Positions 39,885 to 48,279 of a stretch of DNA of 64,000 nt are shown here, piece by piece. Origin of the DNA: Cyanobium sp. NIES-981 (lineage in GTDB: Bacteria; Cyanobacteriota; Cyanobacteriia; PCC-6307; Cyanobiaceae). Where the stretch lies: positions 1 to 64,000 of the forward strand of contig CAMDEM010000005.1 of NCBI GenBank assembly GCA_945896675.1. Direction: 5' to 3'. Made by a program: the position numbers and the translations under genes. The notes below the pieces were generated by a model. The model saw only the letters and a program-made list of their open reading frames with translations. It made no database searches and was not told the DNA's origin. The first letter of the stretch is position 1. Each line of letters starts with the position of its first letter.

Positions 39885-40919
39885 TTAGGCGGAAGCCATG
39901 GCAGCTGCCAGGCCTAGGGCCTGAAATCCATGCCGAAGCGAGGCCGAACCAATCAGATCCATCTTCTCGAGAGTGATGTTGTTGCGCCCCCAGCTGAAGT
40001 TCGTGTGGATGCCTTCAAATTCCAACAGGATCGCTTCAGCAAAGCAAGCAAACATCTGGCGCTGGGGTTTCTCCATTTCAGCCACCTCCATCATTTGCCA
40101 GCCGATATCGCTGCCAAATTCCACAATTCCACCCTTCAAGACGTGGATGCCTTCTCCGCTGGCCTTGCTGTTGAGGTTCTTGGGGTAACCCCCATCAATC
40201 ATCAAACAGGGCGAGCGCAGGTTCGCCGCATCAATCGTGAGGGTTTGGGGCAGGCTGGCCACCCAAACCACCACATCGGCTTGGGGCAGGGCTTCATCGA
40301 GGCTGAGGATCCGCCCGCCCCCGAGTTCGGCTTGCAGGTCAATCAGCGGCTGCTGCTGCCTGGCCACCAGCAAGAGCTCCTTCACCCCCGTGCGCTGGCT
40401 TAACCAGCGGCAGACCGCACTGCCGATGTCACCGGTGGCGCCAACGACGGCCACGGTGGCCTGGCTCAGGTCGATCCCAAGGGCAGGAGCGTTGGTTTCC
40501 ACCTGCCTACAGATGACCCAGGCGGTGTGGGTATTGCCCGTGGTGAACCGCTGCCAATCCAGGGTGGTGGCGCGAATTTGCTGCTCCTTTAGCAAGTTGA
40601 AATTTTCAAAAATAATCGAAGTAAATCCACCCAAGGCCGTGATATCAACGCCCGATTTTTGGGCCAGCTCCATGGCGTTAAGCACCTTGCGCCTGGCCGT
40701 TTTGAAACGGCTCAGCATCTCCGGCACGAAGCAGGAATCGATGTAGGCCCCCTCAATCGTTTGACCCGTGGGGCTTGTCAGCGCGATGCGCTCGACAAGC
40801 ACCGGGGGCGCACTGCACCACATGTCGAGGTCGCCTTCGGCGTACTCAGGGAAGCCCAGGGAGAGGGCCTTGCTCCGGGCTTCCTCAAAACTGGTGGAGT
40901 GACCGATTAGGCCAAACAT
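39885..40919 (-). CDS. aar: Long-chain acyl-ACP reductase (alkane pathway)
   Basis: 344 residues. Reduces acyl-ACP to fatty aldehyde with NADPH. Visible: [38 protein letters not shown]-like region, NADP-binding [28 protein letters not shown] and [19 protein letters not shown] with the likely catalytic Cys. Next to ado, 64 bases downstream of it, the standard two-gene alkane module of cyanobacteria, and followed by accA. The C-terminus ends in a small Ala/Ser tail. Confidence 0.95.
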   Translation of the reverse strand: MFGLIGHSTSFEEARSKALSLGFPEYAEGDLDMWCSAPPVLVERIALTSPTGQTIEGAYIDSCFVPEMLSRFKTARRKVLNAMELAQKSGVDITALGGFTSIIFENFNLLKEQQIRATTLDWQRFTTGNTHTAWVICRQVETNAPALGIDLSQATVAVVGATGDIGSAVCRWLSQRTGVKELLLVARQQQPLIDLQAELGGGRILSLDEALPQADVVVWVASLPQTLTIDAANLRSPCLMIDGGYPKNLNSKASGEGIHVLKGGIVEFGSDIGWQMMEVAEMEKPQRQMFACFAEAILLEFEGIHTNFSWGRNNITLEKMDLIGSASLRHGFQALGLAAAMASA

Positions 40920-40983
40920 GGGATCACCCCAACGATGTCGCGGACGCTACATCGTCCCGTGGTGAAACGGACCAGAACGGCCC

Positions 40984-41706
40984 TCAAACCAAAGCAGCCG
41001 CAGCCATTTTGGCGATTTCCCGGGTCGTGAAGCCGATCTCGGTGAGCGCCTCCTGATAGGCGATCAAGAAGTCTTCAATCAGGTCTTCCTTGTCCATGTG
41101 CAGCACGGCGGCATCGCCAGCCACCTGGTCGAGCATCTTGCGCACCAGGGGCAAGTTGTCACGGTTGGCCTGCTCCAGCTCCCCACGGCTGGTCTCCAGA
41201 TTGGCCTTGAGCCACTCCTGGCCGTAGTTGAGGTGGGTGTACTCATCCTTGACCACACCCTCGGTGATCTTGCGGGCGAAGGGATCGGCCACAGGGATAT
41301 AGATGTGATATGCGGCGATGGCAAACGCTTCAATCAACAGCGCTTGAATCAGCAGGCAGGTCACCACCTTGCCTTCAGAAAGGGCCGTTTGGAAGTTGCC
41401 ATGGAGGGGGGAGAAAAACTCCTTGGCAAAGCCCATATCAGCGGTGACACCGAGATTGTTGGCGCAGGCCGTAAAACCTTTCATGTGCTTGAGCTCCATC
41501 CGAGCGAGGCGGGTGAGCTCTTCTGCTTGGTCGGGAAGCAGGGTGCCAATCGAGATGTAATTGTCGTGGGCTTCCTGCTCGCCTTCGATCACGATGGCGT
41601 TGATACGGCTATAGGCGTCTTTGTAGGTCTCGGTACTGAAATCGGGCAGCGCATCCCCAACGATTGAATCGGTCTGGGGAGCAGCGGGAGAGGCAAGGGT
41701 CGCCAT
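40984..41706 (-). CDS. ado: Aldehyde-deformylating oxygenase (alkane pathway)
   Basis: 240 residues, ferritin-like di-iron enzyme that converts fatty aldehydes to alkanes and formate. Metal ligands: [10 protein letters not shown] (Glu), [10 protein letters not shown] (ExxH), [13 protein letters not shown] (Glu) and [10 protein letters not shown] (ExxH). The start [13 protein letters not shown] at 41706 fits the family; the longer frame to 41883 is antisense to the creatininase-family gene's end. It is divergent in function but co-directional with aar downstream. Membrane-associated in vivo by family knowledge. Confidence 0.96.
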   Translation of the reverse strand: MATLASPAAPQTDSIVGDALPDFSTETYKDAYSRINAIVIEGEQEAHDNYISIGTLLPDQAEELTRLARMELKHMKGFTACANNLGVTADMGFAKEFFSPLHGNFQTALSEGKVVTCLLIQALLIEAFAIAAYHIYIPVADPFARKITEGVVKDEYTHLNYGQEWLKANLETSRGELEQANRDNLPLVRKMLDQVAGDAAVLHMDKEDLIEDFLIAYQEALTEIGFTTREIAKMAAAALV

Positions 41707-41749
41707 GACGTCCGCACAAGGTGAACAAGTCATTCGACTGTAACCACCC

Positions 41750-42553
41750 TCAGCCTGGCCCTGATCGGTCCGCCAGAAGCCAGTCACTGGCCAGTAGGGA
41801 TTGGAAGCGCTGGCACCAGCCCTGCAGCAAACAGGCCCAGAGCTCGGCCCCGAGGGCTGCACTCGCCCCAGCACTGTCTCCAATGACCCCGGTGCTGCTC
41901 AGATCGCCGGTTAACCAAGCGGTGGGGGCCGCCCCTTCCAGGCTCCAGCCCACGGGGGGGGATCCGCCCTGGTGGCCATCGCAGGGGCGCTCGGGCCCCA
42001 CCAGTTCGGGGGCCAGGTGCAACATCAAGCTGGTTTCAGCCAGGGCTGCATGGAGCCCTTGGCTGCGCTCCGGCTCAGGGATCAGGGCACTGAGCCCTTC
42101 CGGGCCGCTCCAGAGAAAACAGGGCAACACGGCCAAGCTGGGAACGGTGCTGCGCAGGTGGCGGGCGGCGGTTTGGAGTAAGGCGATTTGGCCGCCATGG
42201 CCGTTAAACAAGATGAGACGCTGGAATCCGGCGCCAGCCAACTGCTGGCCTACGGCCACGACCTGGGAGATGAATTGGTCCGGCGGTAGGGAGAGGGTGC
42301 CAGCAAAACCGAGGTGCTCGGGGGAAAAGCCGAGGTTTTGCAAAGGCAGCCGCCAAATCGGCAGCTCCTGGGGCAGGCGCTCGAGCACCGCATCCACCAG
42401 CCTGTCGGCAAACAACCCATCGGTGCCCAGCGGCAAATGGGGGCCGTGCTGCTCCACCGCACCAAAAGGCCACACCACGGTGCTTCCCCCTTGGATCGCA
42501 GCCTGTTCCACCTTGGGCCAAGGCATCTCGGCGAGGCGATGCTGACGCGCCAT
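41750..42553 (-). CDS. Creatininase family amidohydrolase
   Basis: 267 residues. Metal-binding motifs of the creatininase/MftE family: [28 protein letters not shown] and [16 protein letters not shown] (Glu). Members open or cleave amide rings (creatininase, formylamino-pyrimidine deformylase for riboflavin or F420, mycofactocin peptidase). Substrate is unknown here. It starts eight bases after a divergent gene's region and lies upstream of ado on the same strand, 43 bases apart. Confidence 0.85.
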   Translation of the reverse strand: MARQHRLAEMPWPKVEQAAIQGGSTVVWPFGAVEQHGPHLPLGTDGLFADRLVDAVLERLPQELPIWRLPLQNLGFSPEHLGFAGTLSLPPDQFISQVVAVGQQLAGAGFQRLILFNGHGGQIALLQTAARHLRSTVPSLAVLPCFLWSGPEGLSALIPEPERSQGLHAALAETSLMLHLAPELVGPERPCDGHQGGSPPVGWSLEGAAPTAWLTGDLSSTGVIGDSAGASAALGAELWACLLQGWCQRFQSLLASDWLLADRSGPG

Positions 42554-42603
42554 GACCTTTAGAACTGATCCCTACAGTGTGGGGCTCCCAGAGCGATGTG
42601 GAA

Positions 42604-43896
42604 ATGGCCGGAACCGGCAACCAGCAGCCTGCCCCTTCAGCTCGGCCCGTTCCCCCAAGCGCGCCGCGTCCGCTTCCGGCTACGGGACCGAGGAAGCCGC
42701 CCCAAGTGCTGATGCTCAAAAAAGATGAGCCCCTGCCGGCGGCACCTGAACCCACCTCAGTCCTGCAGGCCCCTGGGGCTGCGCCAGCTCCGGCCCCCGT
42801 TCCTATTGCCGCCCCCGGTCGTCCTGTCCCTGCCAGCAGCCCCAAGCGGAGCGACGAGGAGCTCTTCGACATGGGGGGCCTCGAGGGGCTCACCATGGCC
42901 GATTTGCTGGGTCCCGATTCCGGTCGCCAGGGCCGAAGCCAAGCCGCCCCCAAAGCAACGGCTGCCACGCCTGCTGCTGCCACCCCGGTGGTGGCCCGCA
43001 GCGTCGACGACTTCGACTTCGACGCCGATGCCTTCCTGGCAGCCCTCGACGAACAGGATTTCGTCGGCACCACCGGTGAGGTGGTCACCGGGGTCGTGAT
43101 CGCCCTCGAGAGCGACGGCGTTTACGTGGATATCGGCGGCAAAGCCCCCGGATTCATGCCCAAAAAGGAATGCGGACTCGGTGCCATAACCAACCTCAAA
43201 GAGCGCTTTCCCAAGGGCCTTCAGGTGGAAGTGCTAGTCACCCGCGAGCAAAACGCCGATGGGATGGTCACCATCAGTGCCCGGGCCTTGGCGCTCCGCC
43301 AGAGCTGGGAGCGGGTTAAGGCCATGGAGAAGGACGGCAAGGTTGTTCAGGTGAAAGTGACCGGCTTCAACCGCGGTGGTGTGACCTGCGATCTCGAAGG
43401 GCTGCGGGGCTTTATTCCCCGTTCCCAGTTACAGGAAGGCGAAAACCACGAAGCCCTGGTGGGCAAAACCCTGGGCGTCACCTTCTTGGAGGTGAACGCC
43501 GAAACCCTCAAATTGGTGCTCTCGGAGAAGAAAGCGGCCAAGGCCGCCAAATTTGCCGAGTTGGAAGTGGGCCAGCTGGTGGAAGGCCAGATCGTTGCCG
43601 TGAAGCCCTATGGCTTTTTTGTGGACTTGGGGGGAATCAGCGGCCTGCTGCACCAGTCCTCCATCACGGGCGGGCAACTCCGCGACATCCGGGAGGTGTT
43701 CACCCAAGGAGATCGGGTCAAGGCCCTGATCACCGACATGGACCCGGGCCGGGGGCGCATCGCTCTCAACACGGCCCTGCTGGAGGGCCAGGCCGGTGAG
43801 TTGTTGATCGACAAAGACAAGGTGATGGCCGAGGCCACCGACCGGGCCAACCGCGCTCGCTCGGTACTGCGTCAGCAGGAACAGGCTGCCGGATGA
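42604..43896 (+). CDS. S1-domain RNA-binding protein, ribosomal S1 homologue B type
   Basis: 430 residues. A Pro/Ala-rich, low-complexity N-terminus (about 1-145) is followed by three S1 OB-fold domains: GEVVTGVVIALESDGVYVDI (about 150-215), VVQVKVTGFNRGGVTCDLEG (about 235-300) and GQLVEGQIVAVKPYGFFVDL (about 318-390). Cyanobacteria carry two S1-like proteins; the shorter one, called Rps1b or Nbp1, binds mRNA leaders. The long extension here is unusual. The ATG at 42604 is chosen, with GTG starts at 42577 and 42595 possible. Its stop overlaps the tab2 start as ATGA. Confidence 0.85.
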   Translation: MAGTGNQQPAPSARPVPPSAPRPLPATGPRKPPQVLMLKKDEPLPAAPEPTSVLQAPGAAPAPAPVPIAAPGRPVPASSPKRSDEELFDMGGLEGLTMADLLGPDSGRQGRSQAAPKATAATPAAATPVVARSVDDFDFDADAFLAALDEQDFVGTTGEVVTGVVIALESDGVYVDIGGKAPGFMPKKECGLGAITNLKERFPKGLQVEVLVTREQNADGMVTISARALALRQSWERVKAMEKDGKVVQVKVTGFNRGGVTCDLEGLRGFIPRSQLQEGENHEALVGKTLGVTFLEVNAETLKLVLSEKKAAKAAKFAELEVGQLVEGQIVAVKPYGFFVDLGGISGLLHQSSITGGQLRDIREVFTQGDRVKALITDMDPGRGRIALNTALLEGQAGELLIDKDKVMAEATDRANRARSVLRQQEQAAG

Positions 43897-44813
43897 ATGA
43901 GGCCTTTGCACCCGATTGGGAGCTGGATTATTACTCCAGGCCGATCCTGGAGAGCGATGGCAAAAAGCGCTGGGAACTGCTGATTTGTTCCACGCCAGAG
44001 CCTGGTCAGGCTGACCAGGCGTCCGGCAGCCCTGAAGGCACCCCAAAAAACAGCGCTTCCAAAAGCTTCCGCTGGGTGTTGCAGTGCCCCGCATCGAGCG
44101 TGAACTCGATCTGGCTCAAGGAGGCCCTGCAGCAGGCCCTGGGGGCCGCTGCCGACGAGGGCTTTGGACCACCCCGGCGCTTGCGCTGCTGGCGGGGTTC
44201 CATGCGCACCATGGTGCAACGGGCTGCCGAAGGATTGGGGCTCGAGCTCGTGGCCAGCCGCCGCTGCTACGCGCTAGTGAGCTGGCTTCAAGAGCGGGAA
44301 CGGGATGTCTACCCCCTGGAAGAGGGCTACATGCAAGGGCCGCTGGCACCTCCTCCGGTTGCCCTTCGTCCCGTGGCTGTTCCCTTACCGGAAGCGGCCA
44401 GGGGTGAGAGCTGGGCATGGGCCACCCTTCCCCTGGCTGCCCTAGGCGAGGCCAACGACTGGGAGATGGGGTTTTGCGGATTGGTGCCCCTGCCGGAAGG
44501 GCTCGATCCGGAAGCGACCGTGCCTGGCATTCGCCTATTTAGTTCGAGCCGCTCCCTGGCGATGGCGGGGTGGATTGCCGGTCTTGAACCTGTGCGCCTC
44601 GATATCGCCGATCAGCAACTCGTGCTCGAGGCTGGCTTAGACGATCGCTGGTTGCTCACCAACCTGCCGGAATCGGAAGCAGACACCGCAGCCGAAACCT
44701 TTCGCACGGCCCGGGAGCGGGCGGGCGGCCTGCAGTTCCTAGCGGTCCAGGCGAGCGAAGAGGAACCCCGCTTTGAGGGGTTTTGGTTGCTGCGCGACCT
44801 CCCAGATGCCTAG
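43893..44813 (+). CDS. Tab2/Atab2-like RNA-binding protein
   Basis: 306 residues of the DUF1092/Tab2 family: WELDYYSRPILESDGKKRWE at the N-terminus, then SIWLKEALQQAL, PRRLRCWRGSMRTMV, RCYALVSWLQERERDVYP and the C-terminal WLLTNLPESEADTAAETF, and the FWLLRDL end. In algae and plants Tab2/ATAB2 activates translation of photosystem I psaB mRNA. Coupling with an S1-domain RNA-binding protein suggests a shared role in translation control of photosynthetic messages, which is inference. Confidence 0.88.
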   Translation: MNEAFAPDWELDYYSRPILESDGKKRWELLICSTPEPGQADQASGSPEGTPKNSASKSFRWVLQCPASSVNSIWLKEALQQALGAAADEGFGPPRRLRCWRGSMRTMVQRAAEGLGLELVASRRCYALVSWLQERERDVYPLEEGYMQGPLAPPPVALRPVAVPLPEAARGESWAWATLPLAALGEANDWEMGFCGLVPLPEGLDPEATVPGIRLFSSSRSLAMAGWIAGLEPVRLDIADQQLVLEAGLDDRWLLTNLPESEADTAAETFRTARERAGGLQFLAVQASEEEPRFEGFWLLRDLPDA

Positions 44814-44833
44814 ATTTTGTCTGGAGCAGACGG

Positions 44834-45658
44834 GTGGCTGAAGCCCTTGCCCCCCCTTTTGACCGACCCGACGTGGGCTTCAACAGCCTGCCGGGATGGA
44901 CCTGGATTGGCTGTTACGGGGGCTATTACCTCCAGGCCGATCTTTTGGCGGAGTTTGAGCATGGTTTTTTTACGCGGCAATGGAATGGCCGCGGGCCTGG
45001 GGAGCTGGCCGGCTATCTGAGTGCGGGTGTGAGTGTCCACCGCCCCAAGCAGGTCCACGGCAATCTCGTTTTAGGGGCCGATCAGGCCCTTGGCGAACCC
45101 TGGCCTGAGGCCGACGGCCTCATCAGCAATGAAGGCGGCCAAAGTCTTTGGGTCTGCGGTGCCGATTGCACGCCAGTGCTGATTGCAGATCCCCATTCCG
45201 GGAGAGTTGCCGCCTGCCATACCGGATGGCGGGGGGTTGCAGGGCAGATTGTGGAGCGGGCCATTGGGTTGCTCGAAAACGCCGGATCGAAGCGCGCCGA
45301 TTTACTAGTCGCCCTAGGGCCCGCCATTGGTGGCCAGGCCTATCAAGTGGCACGCTCCGTCAGTGAGCAGGTGGCGGAGGCCCTCACCCCCAAAGAAGCC
45401 AGCCCTAAACCTGGATCTTCAGCCGGGGCAATCCAGGAACTTGAAGCCAGTGGTGGCTTGGCTGGCGATGCCAAACCAGGCCACGATCGCCTGGACATCC
45501 GCTTGGCAACCCGACGCCAACTCGAAAATCTGGGGCTTACTCGTGCCCAGATTGCGGTGTGTCCCCTCTGCACAGCATCGGAGCCCCTGCTATTCCATTC
45601 CTGGCGGCGAGATCAGGTCAAAGCCGTGCAATGGAGCGGCATCGTCTCTCAAGCCTAA
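44834..45658 (+). CDS. pgeF: Peptidoglycan editing factor PgeF (YfiH, laccase-domain)
   Basis: 274 residues. Motifs are KQVHGN, WVCGADCTPVLIAD (Cys and Asp), ACHTGWRGVAGQIVERAI (metal His) and VALGPAIGG, then VCPLCTAS near the end. YfiH-type proteins were annotated as polyphenol oxidases; the Escherichia coli protein removes wrong amino acids from muropeptide precursors. A Pro/Ser/Gly/Asp-rich insertion of ~30 residues (PKEASPKPGSSAGAIQE) interrupts the C-terminal half. The GTG at 44834 has GGAG seven bases upstream; the frame opens earlier inside tab2. Confidence 0.85.
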   Translation: MAEALAPPFDRPDVGFNSLPGWTWIGCYGGYYLQADLLAEFEHGFFTRQWNGRGPGELAGYLSAGVSVHRPKQVHGNLVLGADQALGEPWPEADGLISNEGGQSLWVCGADCTPVLIADPHSGRVAACHTGWRGVAGQIVERAIGLLENAGSKRADLLVALGPAIGGQAYQVARSVSEQVAEALTPKEASPKPGSSAGAIQELEASGGLAGDAKPGHDRLDIRLATRRQLENLGLTRAQIAVCPLCTASEPLLFHSWRRDQVKAVQWSGIVSQA

Positions 45659-46053
45659 AGAGGGGATCTCGTTACATTTTTACAAGCTTCTGTACTGCTG
45701 CTCATGCAGAAAAACCAAGCCCGTGGATGAAGGGCCCAACCCCTGCCAGACCCACTCCTAAATGTTCCGAATACGCAGAACAGTTTCGAAGCCAAGGATT
45801 AGAAGACCTAACTCTCTATGGCGAGAACACCCATGGGGATTGAATTCAGAACAGCCCAGTACACCGAGACAGCCCTCTAGCGCCATAGGCCTCAATGGCT
45901 ACAGCTTGAAATCACGGCCAACCTTGCCGCCGATGAGCTGCACAATGCCTGCACAGCGAAGCAAAAGCGCAAAGCATCCCCTGGCTATGCTTCAGACCCT
46001 TGCATGGGCGCACCTCAATGTGTAACCATGCAAAAGTTGCATAATTAATTTTC
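45659..46053. other. 395-bp intergenic region before the cyAbrB gene
   Basis: No gene is supported. A frame at 45762-46025 exists but its protein is Arg/Pro-rich with no family features. No tRNA or known small RNA was recognised. Toward the right end there is an extended -10-like TGGCTATGCT (45983-45991) about 60 bases before the cyAbrB start, and a palindrome at 46028-46042. The region is relatively AT-rich for this genome, as expected of a promoter or a small RNA locus. Confidence 0.5.
46028..46042. promoter_or_regulatory. Palindrome ATGCAA-3-TTGCAT before cyAbrB
   Basis: A perfect 6-3-6 inverted repeat ending 11 bases before the cyAbrB start codon. It could be an operator or, in the message, a small hairpin near the ribosome binding site; no Shine-Dalgarno is visible there. 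cyAbrB proteins regulate themselves in other cyanobacteria, so autoregulation is a fair inference. Confidence 0.5.
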
Positions 46054-46416
46054 ATGCTTACGGGAGCCGATCTACTCGCCAAAGTCAAAGAGCTGGGCGA
46101 TATCAGCAAATCCGACCTTGTTCGCTCCTGCGGATACGTCTCGACCAAGAAGGATGGAACGGAACGCCTCAACTTCACCGCGTTCTACGAAGCCCTTCTG
46201 ACAGCCAAGGGGGTTGATTTCGGTGGGGCGTCCCAAACGGGCAAAGGTGGCCGCAAACTCAGCTTCAGCACCAAAATTCAGTTCAACGGCAACTTGATGG
46301 TTGGCAAGGCCTACACGGGCATGCTCGAACTCAAGCCTGGCGATGAGTTTGAAATCAAACTGGGTCGCAAGCAAATCCGCCTGGTTCCCATTGGCTCGGA
46401 AGACGACGACGAATGA
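46054..46416 (+). CDS. cyAbrB transcription regulator
   Basis: 120 residues. Begins MLTGADLLAKVKELGDISKS; has LVRSCGYVSTKKDGTERLNF and a C-terminal SpoVT/AbrB-like swapped-hairpin domain with GGRKLSFSTKIQFNGNLMVG and FEIKLGRKQIRLV. This is the cyanobacterial AbrB clade, global regulators of carbon and nitrogen metabolism including, in Synechocystis, low-CO2 inducible sbtA and ndh genes. Targets here are inference; the carboxysome and sbtA genes in the same window are candidates. Its stop abuts the end of the oxidoreductase gene on the other strand. Confidence 0.9.
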   Translation: MLTGADLLAKVKELGDISKSDLVRSCGYVSTKKDGTERLNFTAFYEALLTAKGVDFGGASQTGKGGRKLSFSTKIQFNGNLMVGKAYTGMLELKPGDEFEIKLGRKQIRLVPIGSEDDDE

Positions 46417-48138
46417 TTAACCCCTGATTGGGGTCTGGAGACGAGCCAACGCCAGTTGTTCCGCCACCTTGATTCCATCAATCGCTGCGGAAAGGATGCC
46501 GCCGGCATAGCCGGCCCCTTCTCCAGCGGGATACAACCCTGGGGTATTGAGACACTCCAGGGTTGTGCTGTCTCTGGGGATGCGCACGGGCGAGGAGGTG
46601 CGGGTTTCAACCCCGGTGAGCAGGGCCCCATCCATCGCAAAGCCCGGCAGTCGCTTGGCGAACTCCGGCAGTGCTTCACGGATCGCTGCTATCACGAAGG
46701 GGGGCAGACAGCCTTCCAGGCTTCCGTAGTGCACCCCTGGCAGATAGGAAGGGGCCACGGCCAAGCCAGGTTCGCCCGTGCTGCGGCTTTCACTGGGGCG
46801 GCCGGCGAGGAAATCACCCACCCACTGGCCCGGCGCCCGATAGGTACCACCGCCTGCGGTGAAGGCGTGTTGCTCCCAATGGCGCTGAAAGGCCACGCCT
46901 GAAAGGGGATCCGCAGGCCCATCGCCATAGGGAAGTAGGTCTTCCACTCCCACGGTCACCACCAGGCCACTGTTGGCATTGCGCTCGTTGCGCGAGTGCT
47001 GGCTCATGCCGTTGGTGACCACCCGGCCCAACTCAGAGGTGGCACCAACCACCAGGCCGCCGGGGCACATGCAGAAGCTATAGACACTGCGGCCAGAAGC
47101 CCCTTGGCCACTGCAGTGGTGCACAAGTTTGTATTCGGCGGCCCCAAGTTTGGGGTGCCCCGCCGCGGGCCCCCATCGGGCCCGATCGATCAACGGCTGG
47201 GGGTGCTCAATGCGCAGCCCCACGGCGAAGGCCTTGGGCTCGAGGCTCACCCCCACCTCGTGCAGCATCGCGAAGCTATCCCGGGCGCTGTGGCCCACGG
47301 CGAGCACCACGTGCACAGCTTCAATCCGTTCCCCACCCGCCAGCACCAGGGCCTGCACGGCATGGGTCTTGGGGCAACGCTCTAGTCGGTCAACCCGGGC
47401 TTCAAAGCGCACCTCACCACCCAGCTCTTCGATGCGCCGCCGCAGCCCCCGAACCACGGTGGCCAACTTGAACGTGCCGATGTGGGGGCGATGCAAGGTG
47501 AGAATGTCGGAGTTGGCACCGGCTGCCACCAACTCCTCCAGCACTTTGCGCACGTAGGCCTTCGACTCGCTCACCTGGCTGTAGAGCTTTCCATCGGAGA
47601 ACGTGCCAGCCCCGCCCTCGCCAAATTGGGCATTGGATTCGGGGTTCAAGGGTGCCTTGCCTTTCCAGAAGCCAAAGGTGTCGGCACTGCGTTCCTTCAC
47701 GGCTTTGCCCCGTTCAAGGAGCAGCGGCCTGAAGCCCATTTGGGCCAACACCAGGGCGGCGAAATAGCCACAGGGCCCCGCCCCAATCACGACTGGTCGG
47801 GCTTGGGTGGGTCTTGATAGGGCGGGTGGGGGTTCGGAAGCCCCCCCCTGGGGAACCGCGGCCACAAAGCGGTATTGGGTATCGGGGCTGCGCTTGAGGT
47901 GGGGATCACCGGCAAAGCGGGACAGCAACTTGGCCTCGGCCTTGGCATCCAGGTGTAGGTCCAGATCCAGGCTGTAAACCAGGGCAATGGCTTGGCGTTT
48001 GCGGGCATCCACACTGCGCTTCACCAGCCGATGGCCCTTGAGCTGGGCGGGAGAGAGCCGCAGCCTTTGGCACACCGCAAGCACCAAATCGGCCTCGCTG
48101 TGATCGAGGGGCAATTTCAGCTCACTTAGCCGCAGCAC
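46417..48138 (-). CDS. FAD/NAD(P)-dependent oxidoreductase (COG2509-like)
   Basis: 573 residues. An N-terminal ~95-residue domain (KGHRLVKRSVDARKRQAIAL) precedes the dinucleotide-binding motif VVIGAGPCGYFAALVLAQMG (about residue 115), then NAQFGEGGAGTFSDGKL, HRPHIGTFKL and, at the C-terminus, PGLYPAGEGAGYAGGILSAA, which closes the FAD site. This family of FAD-dependent dehydrogenases is widespread and poorly characterised. The start is GTG at 48138 with AGGAG eight bases upstream. Confidence 0.85.
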   Translation of the reverse strand: MLRLSELKLPLDHSEADLVLAVCQRLRLSPAQLKGHRLVKRSVDARKRQAIALVYSLDLDLHLDAKAEAKLLSRFAGDPHLKRSPDTQYRFVAAVPQGGASEPPPALSRPTQARPVVIGAGPCGYFAALVLAQMGFRPLLLERGKAVKERSADTFGFWKGKAPLNPESNAQFGEGGAGTFSDGKLYSQVSESKAYVRKVLEELVAAGANSDILTLHRPHIGTFKLATVVRGLRRRIEELGGEVRFEARVDRLERCPKTHAVQALVLAGGERIEAVHVVLAVGHSARDSFAMLHEVGVSLEPKAFAVGLRIEHPQPLIDRARWGPAAGHPKLGAAEYKLVHHCSGQGASGRSVYSFCMCPGGLVVGATSELGRVVTNGMSQHSRNERNANSGLVVTVGVEDLLPYGDGPADPLSGVAFQRHWEQHAFTAGGGTYRAPGQWVGDFLAGRPSESRSTGEPGLAVAPSYLPGVHYGSLEGCLPPFVIAAIREALPEFAKRLPGFAMDGALLTGVETRTSSPVRIPRDSTTLECLNTPGLYPAGEGAGYAGGILSAAIDGIKVAEQLALARLQTPIRG

Positions 48139-48279
48139 CTGCGAATCTCCTGATAGTTGGGCGCCGCGTTTTATTTCAGCAGCCCGCAGCCCCCACGATG
48201 GCCTGTCAGGGTGGCGGCACCATTACGGGGCTTTGCATGTCGATCACCCATTGCCCCCTCTGCATTGGCTTGGCGGTGC

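Noticed and set aside
45762-46025. An 87-codon ORF upstream of cyAbrB
   Set aside because: Arg/Pro/Ser-rich, no family features, no ribosome binding site, and it overlaps the presumed promoter.
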